A DNA stretch of 64,000 nucleotides from Microvelia longipes (taxonomy: Eukaryota; Arthropoda; Insecta; Hemiptera; Veliidae): the NCBI GenBank assembly GCA_018340805.1, contig JACMZG010001911.1, forward strand, positions 50,640,869 to 50,704,868. The letters are read 5' to 3'. Below are positions 55,570 through 64,000 of this stretch, one piece after another. Below the pieces are notes generated by a model that saw nothing but the letters and a program-made list of their open reading frames with translations, made no database searches and was not told the DNA's origin. Positions within the stretch are counted from its first letter, which is position 1. Every line of letters begins with the position of its first letter. A program made the translations under genes and the position numbers.

Positions 55570-55590
55570 CCTCCATCCTTAGAAGGAAGC
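55570..55590 (-). promoter_or_regulatory. Polypurine tract next to the 3' LTR
   Basis: On the minus strand AAGGATGGAGG directly precedes the 3' LTR, the expected plus-strand primer location. Confidence 0.6.
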
Positions 55591-57269
55591 ATCTCCTGGA
55601 AGGTTGATGCTTGCAGGTTGATTCCTGATCATTGGTTGAGGTTGAACTGTTGTTTGAAGTAACGTCTTCAGGACGTTAAGTTTTCCTCGGTGGATGAAAA
55701 GTAGAATCATAGATGTCATCAGGAGTAGATAAAGTAGCCCCGTCCAGATGCTGGGTATGTGGTGCTTAAAGGATGAATCAGACACAGGATTGAAAGATGA
55801 TACAAAGCTTATGTCCTTAAAATTTATTGATTTCAAATCTACTGTTATATTAGGAACTTGAGCTGTTGAAAGTTCTAACTTAATCCTCGGTAGAATATGA
55901 GGTTGACCATAAGATTTGGTTCTATATGTAAGTTGAGTTTTCTTGTAAATGATTATATTATTATTTTGTTGGATCAAGAATATTCCTTCAAGTAGTTTTG
56001 TTTCTATATTGTTCTCAGTTTTTATTTGAATTTCATCTGGCGTAGTAAAGATTGCTAGATACTGATTTATTTCTGAAATATACTGGAGGTTGTTTTCTTT
56101 AATGATTACGTTAATGTATCGCAAGACTTAGCATTATCTTTGATCAAAATACTTTCTTCACATGTAGCATCATGAGAGGATAATAGCTCTAGATGACAGT
56201 GGTACTCTTTTTGTTTTGTACAAATTCCATTTAATGGTTTGATCTCATCGTTTTCTGATTTTAAGAGAAATTTTGATTCTGGAATTATAGTAACAAATTT
56301 CTTTTCCACCTTTGATGGAATCGATAATAAATAATAAAGGTCATATTCTATTTTAGAGTTTAATGGTATATCTAAAAGAAAGGTTATTTGTTCATGGTTA
56401 ATTTTGCAGTTTACTTTAATAATGGATTCAAAATTCATTATGTTTTCATAATTTACTTCAAACGGTAATTCCCCGGGTAAATGGTGTTTTGATATTTTAT
56501 TTAGTTCCTTAAATAACTTTTGGGCTGTTATAATGCTTGGGTGAAGGGTTCTAAGTTTACAAAATGTTATTGCATTTTCTATATCTTGCAGAACATTAAG
56601 CATGCTGTTAAAAATTATTTCAGTTTGAGTAAGCAGTTCTTTAGTGTTTAAAATTTCTATGTATGTTGCTCCTTTGCTAATGCTATTTCCTAATTGTAGT
56701 AATTTAGATTTTAGTTCGTATGTATTATATTGTATGTCTCTTATTGTATTATTATATTCCATGATTAATTCGTGGTTGATTGAGTATTGTTGCGCTACTT
56801 GGTTCGCTAAATTTTGTTCGTTAGTTTGTAAGTTGTTCAGTATGTTATCATATCTCTCTCCATCCGCAGAGTCTAAATTACCTGAAATTAGTTTTACTAC
56901 GCTGCCTAATCCGTTAATTAGGCCTCGTTTGACACGTTTAGGGGACATGTTAAGTCCTATATTACTAAGTTTCTCTTGAATTATATTTCGCGTATAGTTA
57001 ATTAATCTAAAGTAATTGTTTATTTCAGTCAAGTTTGTTTTCGATTGGTTGATGTTCTCAGTTAGTTTAGAGTATTGAGAGTTGAGATGAGTCCATTGAG
57101 AGTATAAGAGGTCTAGTTTGTAGTAATGAACAAGAGTGTGTTGAGCTATTTGCAGTTTTGCTCTTCCTAGTTTTATTGGAAGTATACCTAGGTTATGTGT
57201 CAGGTCTTCAGTTCTATTCCCTGTCCGGTCGTGAAGATGGACCTGGTTGCGAGGATGGACCTGCAACAT
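55579..57269 (-). pseudogene. env of the errantivirus, frame broken
   Basis: The envelope glycoprotein of the Env/baculovirus-F class. The first frame (57269-56106, 387 residues) has the furin-type site RVKR at residues 112-115, then the conserved GLINGLGS fusion-peptide region and a long helical ectodomain with few Cys. The second frame (56124-55579) holds the end of the ectodomain, a hydrophobic membrane segment (LLYLLLMTSMILLF) and a short cytoplasmic tail. The two frames overlap near 56106-56124, so one indel splits the gene. I see no signal peptide in frame at 57269; in related elements env is made from a spliced mRNA, so the true start may lie on a leader exon. Confidence 0.88.
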
Positions 57270-58423
57270 CGTGAAATTTATAAGTTTCTTTCCTGGGTCT
57301 CTTGACGTTAGAAAGATGTATTTTTTGTCTAGTGTTGTAATGCTGGGGTACTATCTTTGCTGTCTTTCTGTCTCTGTTGATAGTAGTTATGGTCTCTGGT
57401 TTGTACTTATTGTGAGTTTTCTGTTGTTTTTGCTTGTTTGCAACAAAAAACTTTGTTTGGTATAGGCGGTAGGGGTTCTCGTTTTTCGTTGGCTTTATTG
57501 ATGACTGTTTCTTTGTTAGTCTGTAAGGTTTCATTTATATGGTTGTACAAAAGTCTAGTTTTGTTTCGGTGTTTAATTATGTAATCGTTAATCAGTTGTT
57601 TTTCTAAATTTATATTTAATTGAGAGTTGTTGTCAATGTGTCCGGAAATTATTTCGAAAGGGGTTAATTTAGTGGAAAAGTGTAAGGAGTTATTATATGC
57701 TAATAACGCATAATTTATTTTTATATCGATGGGTTCGTTTTTAAATTCTTCTCTGTTGTTAAGGATCCTAATGTGTTCTATTAGTGTCCCATGAAACCGT
57801 TCAACAATGCCGTTTGATTGAGGGTGCTGGGAACTAATGAAATGCAATTCTACTTTGTGGAGTTCAAGTAATTCTTTAACCAATGTATTACTAATTTCTA
57901 GCCCATTATCTGCTATTATCTTTTTGGGGATATTATGATGGGTGAAAAATTTTATGAGAGTATTTACTACTTCTATCCCTTGGGCTGCTTTTAAAGCATA
58001 TGCTTGAGCGTATTTTGAGAAGGAATCTACAATGGTTAAAAATTTCTGTTTGTCGAACGTTATGGTATCTATATGGACTATTTCAAATGGATGTGTAGCT
58101 GTTGGAGTTACGTTAAGTTCTAATCGTAGTGGATGTCTGTCATATTTAGAGACTTGACAGGTTTCACATTTATTAATATAGGTTTGTATTGTTTTCTGTT
58201 GGTTTGGCCAGTAGTAGACACGTTTGATTTTATGTAATGTTTCGTCGATACCTCTGTGGTTTGTCTTTCCTTCGTGGTAATTGCTAATAATTTCTAGTAT
58301 ACTGTCCTCATTAGTGACGTCAGTCAATTTCTTTGTGTATTTGATTAGTTCGATTTGGGATTGGTTGAAATGTTTTATCACAACATTGCTGAATTGTTCG
58401 TAAACATCATTTTCAAAATACAA
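57214..58423 (-). pseudogene. Integrase of the errantivirus
   Basis: Inserts the DNA copy into the genome. Zinc domain H50, H56, C86, C89 and catalytic D119, D172 and E208 are all present. The C-terminal region continues in a second frame (57534-57214) after a break at a six-T run near 57455. The N-terminal boundary also overlaps the RNase H frame at 58378-58423, where another indel lies. Confidence 0.9.
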
Positions 58424-59320
58424 ACAGTATCTGTTTTAGGCAGTACATATGATTTGATGAATTTAACTACATCTTCTTCGAAACAGTCTTTTGACAGTTG
58501 AACTAAGATTCTGTTTTTATTTTCAAATAACTTGAGAACTTTTACTGCAGCGGGGCTGTGATCGACAAGACTTATGATTATTTGATTTTTACCATGATTT
58601 ACCGGTGCGTCTAAAATTGGAATGTTTGGTACTGTATTACCTTCAACATTTGAGTGAATTGTCTGGTCATCGTCAGAGTCAAGGTCTTGTCCATCGGGTT
58701 CATTGTCTGCGTGAACGAAAAGAGATTCATTATCGGCTTCAATGTTTGGATGTGTTGTTGGTGCAGTATTATTGTCAAAGTGCATTGGTAAATGTTCCTG
58801 AATTAGTTCGTCAAGGATATCGGGATTTTGTTGTGTACTTTGGATCTCATTGTTCGGTTGGTTTTTTTCTAGGACTAAATTCCGTAAGAATTGGTTATCT
58901 TCTTCAGTTAAATTAATTTCGACTCGAGATAGTGCATCTGCGTTAAGATTTTGGGACCCTTTTTTATAGATAATGTCATAGTTATATTCTTCGAGTTTGA
59001 GTCTCCAACGTATCAACTTTGAGTTGGGCTCTTTTAAATTAAATAACCATTGAAGAGGTTTGTGGTCGGAATGAATTTGAAATTTTCTACCGTATAATAT
59101 GGTCTGAAATAGCCTACTGCCCACACAATGGCGAGGAGTTCCCTCTCTATTGTGGATAGATTTGCTTCAGCTGAATTGAGTGTTCTGCTAGCATACGCAA
59201 CTGGTAGGTCAGCGCCATTGGTTATTTGACTAAGGACAGCCCCTAACGCAACATTACTAGCATCGGTAGTCAATATAAAAGGTTTTGAAAAGTCTGGATA
59301 TTGTAGTATAGGTTCGTTGA
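58378..59320 (-). pseudogene. RNase H and connection region of the errantivirus
   Basis: The RNase H core is split: TTDASNVALGAVLS and IERELLAIVWAV in one frame (59273-59034), HSDHKPLQWLFNL and NADALSRVE in the next (59124-58378). There is an indel near 59110. The following acidic segment (about 58900-58600) is a variable linker before integrase. Confidence 0.9.
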
Positions 59321-60268
59321 TTAGTAAATTTTTACACGTATAAAAACTGTTAAGGTAGTCAGGGTCATTGATATTGATAGGCGTATTTTTCTCAAAAACT
59401 TAGTCATTGGTTTGATCAAAAGTGCAAGGTCTTTAATAAATTTTCTGTAATAAGATAGTAGTCCAATAAAACCTTTAATTTCTTTGGTGGTTTTTGGAAG
59501 TGGATAGTTTTGGATTGCTTTGATTTTATCCGGATTGGGTTTTACGCCATTTGGTGAGACTATGTGGCCTAAATATGCTACTTCGTTTTTTAAGAAGTCT
59601 GTTTTGTCAAGTTGTACTTTAAAGTTCGCTCTTCGGAGTCTGTTAAATACTTCACGGAGTCTTGTAAGATGTTCTTCCAGATTTGTGCTAAATACTATTA
59701 TGTCATCAAGGTAAACAGCACATGGCACGCCTCTAAGTATATCGTTCATAACTCGTTGAAAAGTCCTAGGACTGTTTCTAAGGCCAAAGGGCATACGAAC
59801 AAACTCATAGTGTCCGGTCTCTGTACTGAATGCTGTCTTTGGAATGCTTTGTTCGTCAAGTTCGATTTGGTGAAATCCTGAGGCCAGATCGATTGTAGAA
59901 AAGTAGTGGCATTTTCCGAGCTTGTCTAGTAAGTCAGTAATGTTAGGAATTGGGTATCGGTCGTCGATAGTTTTTTCGTTAAGCTTTCGATAGTCTAAAA
60001 CTAATCTCCACTTTTGTTTTCCTGAGGCATCCAGTTTTTTAGGAACAATCCAGAGAGGTGAGTTCCAAGGGGATCGAGACGGTCTGATGATATTTTGTCG
60101 CAACATATCCTCAATTTGAGAATGAACCTCCTTTTTGTGGATTTCAGGGTATCTGTATGTTTTGGTATACACTGGAATGTCGTCTTTCGTCCGTATTGTG
60201 TGTTTAATCGAGTTGGTAAAGGATAATGGGTTGTCGCCTACATGAAAAATATCAGAAAATTCGGTCAC
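59321..60268 (-). pseudogene. Reverse transcriptase of the errantivirus
   Basis: A complete RT palm and fingers: [10 protein letters not shown] (88-97), D127 in [22 protein letters not shown] (156-167) and the YLDD box at 186-189. The frame is lost near 59395 after KPMTKFLRK, before RNase H. The start shown is the first Met; the real Gag-Pol frame enters from upstream through another break near 60285, beside a T run. Confidence 0.93.
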
Positions 60269-60570
60269 TAATTTCTTAATTTTCTTTTTTCTTCTTCATT
60301 CATGTGGTCAGTTCGTATTTTGATATGTCGAATTTGATTTTGTTGTTATCAAAAAAGTGAGTGTTTGGTTCTATTTCGTTAAATTGAGTGTCTGGGCTGA
60401 GGGTCAAGGGTTTTATTAGTGGTAAGTTTTGGGGCGAGTCAGATTGGTTTCGTATAAGACAGTATGTTTCGTTGTTAGTTACGTTAACTATTCCTTCGGG
60501 TATCTCAAGTAAACCAAAATTGGTATTGGAGATGTGAGCTTTACCGTTTCTTATGTTTTTAACTCTAACT

Positions 60571-61140
60571 TTAATTACTTGCTCCGTTTGCGGTGGTATA
60601 ATGATATGTTCTTGAGTCGTTTGTAAACTGTCTATTGTCGGTGTTTTTAAATTGCTTCGAGTTGAATGGTTTCGCTTTGTGGTTATTATTGTTTTTTAAT
60701 TTTACTTTATTTATCTTTTGGGGTTGCTTATTGTTGTCAATAGGTTGGACCGTAGTAGTATTCCTGTAATGTAAAGGTATTTTACCGTTTGGGGTGACAA
60801 CATGATTATTTATTAGGTCAATATTGGCTTTTAAAAGTTTTAGGTTGTCCAATCCGAGTAGTCCGTCAAAGAATGTATGGAAGTCAAATAAATGAAATTT
60901 AAACATTGTGTCATTTGGCTGAAAAAGGGTGGGACCTGAGAGAAAAGTACTGAATTCTTGAATTGAACTACCGTGCGCGGATGCTATTTGGCAGGGATCT
61001 TTCGTTAAAAATTGAGAAAAATATTTATTCGCAATTTTGGATTAATAAATGACTTAGAGCTTCCGGTATCAATTAGAATTTTTAAGTTATTTTGAGGAGT
61101 GATAATATAGGGTAATAAGCTATCTCCGTTCTGGAGACTC
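60571..61140 (-). pseudogene. Protease of the errantivirus
   Basis: The aspartic protease active site DTGSSKSFIN is read at about 61060. The frame shifts near 61043, and the rest of the protease, including the GLLGLDNLK flap-end motif, is in the 60906-60571 frame. A further break follows near 60590, in the linker to RT (60270-60570 contains open sequence in another frame). Confidence 0.85.
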
Positions 61141-62139
61141 ATAAGTTCGTATTCTCTCCCGAGGCAGTAAGATCTAAAAAATGATCTTGGTCTTCAGTGG
61201 TATAGCAGGTATCTTGCTGATCGGTCACGTTTTCGTCAATTGGTAGGTTACTGTCATCTGGTAATGGATTGTCGAGTGACAGTTGTAAATCTTCCATGTT
61301 GTACAGTTGATCGTCGTTTCGATAGTTGTATTTGGGTTTAGTATACGTTGTGGATACAGACATAGGAGTTTGTGTGTCAGTTTGTCTACCAGTATTGGTT
61401 ATCTGAGCGTAATTCTGTCTATTATTGGTCATATGTGATTTCAACATTGGCGGTTTTAAGAGGGGGGACCTATGTTGACTCGTTTGTGGGTACTGTTGTC
61501 TGTTATTATTAGGTTTAGGTGTCACGTTATTAAATGGTTTTGATGGATTAAATTTGTTTGTGTCGTCATTTCGTTTGGGTATATCTGTTTGAAACTGAAA
61601 GTCGTTTGTGAGCATGTTAAGAGCACTATTAAGATCTGTTGGGTTCTTAGTTCGCATAAGACTCCCTATAGTTCTCTAAGACCTTTGAGAAAGACTCTTA
61701 AGGCCAATGCTCGAGTGTAATTACATATGATAGATTCTGCTTCAGGGTGATGGTTTTTCCAGTATGGAATTTGAAGATTTAGAACTTTCTGAATTCTATC
61801 ATAAAAAGCAAAGGGAGATTCTCCCATAAACTGTTTCATACAAGCCATTTCAATGGCAAGGGTGTAACCGTCCCGCCGGTCACTATAACTATTCAGCAAA
61901 GCGGTTTTTAAGTCATTCCAAGTTGTCACTTGCGAAGTGCTTACAACTTCACTTGCTGGGCCTTTTATTTTAGATATAATGCTATACATTAAAAATTCAT
62001 TTTGAAAATCGCTTGGGTCATCGGTGTTGAAAAACTTAGTGACAAGTTTTTCAGCGATTTCTAGGAAACGCGGGAGAAGATGCGCTTCTCCATTAAAGTC
62101 GGGAACCATGTCCAAATATTCCTTTTTTAAGATGGCCAT
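61139..62139 (-). pseudogene. gag of the errantivirus, frame broken
   Basis: The capsid part (62139-61666, 157 residues, starting MAILKKEYLDMVPDFNG) and the Asn/Gln/Pro-rich C-terminal part (61657-61139, 172 residues) are separated by a one-base-type shift near 61660-61668. The C-terminal part lacks zinc knuckles, which is usual in errantivirus Gag. The start ATG fits, with a 600-bp untranslated leader to the LTR. Confidence 0.88.
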
Positions 62140-62724
62140 TGTATGGTAATTTTATTAAATATTTAAAAAATTAAGAAAAATATATTAAGAAAAAAAAAAA
62201 AATTATTTAAAAAAATTATTTAAAATAGAATATTTAAAATAAATATTTAAAATAATAAAATTATGTATTGAATAAGAATAAAAGTGCTTAGTAGGCAAAA
62301 ATAAGTATTATAAAATCTTTAAAAAAATTGTTGTAAAAAAAATGTAAAAAAAGGAGTTGTATTGCACAGCAACTTACAACTACTGTTATTTGATAACTTT
62401 ACTTATAAATGCAAGGTTAGCAAAATGAAGAGGAAATGATTGTTATACAATAACAAATATTTCCAAATTATAGTTGAACTTATTACCTTTATAAAAAATG
62501 ATATTTAAAAAGGTAGGAAAAAAAAATTTCAACTATTATTCCAGATAATTTCTGAACGATGAGTTTTGAACTCGTTTAAAATGCAAAAGAATTGTACTTA
62601 CAAAAGAGTTACCGTATCCATAAACATAGTTTTCTTAGGTTCCGGAAAAATTTTTGAAGTATTTTCTTGGTTCAAGTCAGTTGATCATTAAAATGAAACG
62701 GATTTATTGAATGTACCGCTGACT
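62140..62724 (-). other. 5' untranslated leader of the errantivirus
   Basis: AT-rich leader between the primer site and gag, with A-rich and T-rich homopolymers. No coding signal. Confidence 0.6.
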
Positions 62725-62743
62725 TGTCCTACCGACTGCGCCA
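62725..62743 (-). promoter_or_regulatory. Primer binding site, tRNA-Ser type
   Basis: The minus strand reads TGGCGCAGTCGGTAGGAC, its first T being the last base of the LTR. It is complementary to a tRNA ending CGACTGCGCCA, as expected for tRNA-Ser, which 17.6/297-group errantiviruses use. Confidence 0.8.
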
Positions 62744-62963
62744 GTTAACACTTAAGTTTAACAATTTAAGTTTTTAAAAAACAAATATTTATTTAACACA
62801 ATAATATAACTTACTATAAATGATTTTACTTCTAATTGACTAATAACTGTAATAGAAGGAGCTAGACACTAGACTGGCGCGGCGACGTTCTGTCTGGTCT
62901 TTTATAATACTAAATACTGCTGAGCTAGTTCCGTCCGGATCATCAGTATTTGATCTGTTAACT
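62743..62963 (-). repeat. 5' LTR of the errantivirus
   Basis: 221 bp, AGTTAACAC...GTTAACT on the plus strand; followed by the duplicated TGTA at 62964-62967. Confidence 0.95.
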
Positions 62964-63065
62964 TGTATGTACATGTGTACATACATGTACGTACGTACAT
63001 GAATGTATGTATGTACACATGTACATACATATACACATATACATATGTACACATGTATACATATT
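62964..63065. repeat. TACG/TATG microsatellite, right half of the errantivirus target
   Basis: Alternating repeat of the same composition as 55196-55348. Short open frames on both strands are artefacts. Confidence 0.9.
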
Positions 63066-63244
63066 GTCGTACCTATCACAGGTCTATAAAGAATGTGAAC
63101 TTAGAACTCAAAATAATGAAGAAGGGCTGGGCGTGCGATATGTAAATGGAATTCCTACTGTTGTTAAATTACGAGCTTCGCATTCAAAAAACTTGACAAT
63201 CTATCGGTCTTCTATCAGAACGTGAGAGGACTCAGATCGGGTCA

Positions 63245-63650
63245 GTACACAAGCGTCGAAAAGCCCTTCCGTCGAAAGGCCATTCCGTCGAAAAAAATGG
63301 AACTTATCGTCGAAAGGCCCTTCCGTCGAAAAACCATTCGTCGAAAAGCCATTCCGTCGAATTTATATTTTTCGACGGAATGGCTTGACTTTTTAAAATA
63401 AAACCATTCCGTCGAAAGGCCTTTCCGTCGAAAGACCATTCCGTCGAAAGTCCCGTCCGTCGAAAAACTATTCCGTCGAAAAGCCATTCCGTCGAATTTA
63501 AATTTTTCGACGGAATGGTCTGACTTTTTAGTTTTAAACCGTTCCGTCGAAAATATATTAATTTCGACGGACGGGCTTTTCGACGGAATGGCTTGACCAT
63601 ACCGTCGAAAGCCTTTCCGTCGAAAGACCATTCCGTCGAAAATCCTATAT
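63245..63650. repeat. Degenerate tandem/inverted array of CCATTCCGTCGAAA
   Basis: About 25 occurrences of TTCCGTCGAA or its inverse TTCGACGGAA, at intervals of roughly 15-20 bp and in both orientations. Inverted stretches occur at 63355-63385, 63490-63520 and 63545-63595. The overlapping minus-strand frames (FRRKG/FRRNG repeats) only translate the array. Confidence 0.85.
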
Positions 63651-63828
63651 TATCGGATTACTTTTTAGGTTTACATGTGATATTGATGGTTTTGCATACT
63701 TGAAAATCTAAAGGCGTCTTTTAATAAAAGATTTTTAAAACTGAAAATCAAGCTTATTAAGTTAAGTCATATACATGGGGCGGGTGAGGGGAAATTAGGA
63801 GCATATATTCGTTGTACGTTTAGAGCAA

Positions 63829-63832
63829 ATAT

Positions 63833-63897
<65 letters not shown>

Positions 63898-63922
63898 TTA
63901 TCATACACACACACATTATATA

Positions 63923-63988
<66 letters not shown>

Positions 63989-63990
63989 TT
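63829..63990. repeat. (TA)n / (CA)n microsatellite
   Basis: Two TA arrays separated by TTTATCATACACACACACA; it runs almost to the window end. Confidence 0.9.
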
Positions 63991-64000
63991 CAATCTTACA

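Larger units (their letters stand above)
55349..62963 (-). mobile_element. Errantivirus (gypsy/17.6-like endogenous retrovirus), full length, defective
   Basis: A 7615-bp element with two 221-bp LTRs that differ at one position (C at 55361 or so against A), short inverted LTR ends AGTTAAC/GTTAACT and a 4-bp duplication TGTA on both sides. It has a tRNA-Ser-type primer site and the order gag, protease, RT, RNase H, integrase, env. At least eight frame breaks interrupt the genes. Errantiviruses are insect-specific LTR elements with a baculovirus-F-like Env, some of them infectious. Confidence 0.97.

Noticed and set aside
56644..56979. Hydrophobic plus-strand frame opposite env
   Set aside because: Antisense of the env ectodomain; its Leu/Ser-rich content follows from the sense codons.
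63242..63631. Two overlapping minus-strand frames with FRRKGFRRNG-type repeats
   Set aside because: They follow from the TTCCGTCGAAA array; both reading frames give similar peptides, as a repeat would.
63245..63650. Possible CRISPR array
   Set aside because: Repeats are about 10 bp, in both orientations, with irregular short spacers, in an animal genome.

Overview
This is a gene-poor, AT-rich stretch of an animal nuclear genome, almost certainly an insect or another arthropod. The grounds are an env-bearing errantivirus primed from a tRNA-Ser-type site, a Jockey-like LINE, a Penelope-like (PLE) fragment, hAT and Tc1/mariner-type repeats, and a dozen long (TA)n arrays. I see no bacterial operons, rRNA, CRISPR array or intact tRNA gene. 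I cannot name the order or species.

Only two open reading frames look like host genes. At 2584-3654 (+) an uninterrupted 356-codon gene encodes an integrase-derived protein of the KRBA2/SCAND3-like kind that has lost a catalytic aspartate, so it looks domesticated. At 41136-44291 (+) a 1051-codon exon encodes a protein with an acidic N-terminus and twelve C-terminal C2H2 zinc fingers. A possible orphan exon lies just upstream (41015-41105).

The rest is mainly nested mobile DNA. From left to right: a GC-rich mini-hairpin repeat (1-307, again at 49205-49505); a dispersed non-autonomous repeat interrupted by a MITE (527-1565); a palindromic element with hammerhead-like cores (4404-4702, near-perfect sister at 33009-33351, relatives at 10521-10771 and 18121-18170); a hAT-type element (11560-17036) into which a 4.55 kb Ty3/Gypsy element has jumped (12455-17008, identical 165-bp LTRs, TSD GTCGC); a Jockey-like LINE with a 14-bp TSD (18887-23156) and a second LINE fragment (28455-29215); a PLE GIY-YIG fragment (37250-37692); several long inverted repeats; a long-armed Tc1/mariner derivative (44668-46403) that carries a 48-bp micro-MITE in one arm and the matching empty site in the other; and an errantivirus with env on the minus strand (55349-62963, 221-bp LTRs, TSD TGTA) set in an alternating purine-pyrimidine microsatellite.

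All the retroelement reading frames are broken by small indels, although their LTRs are identical or differ by one base. Either defective copies moved recently, or the assembly retains indel errors at homopolymers; raw reads would decide. The two host-like genes are uninterrupted.
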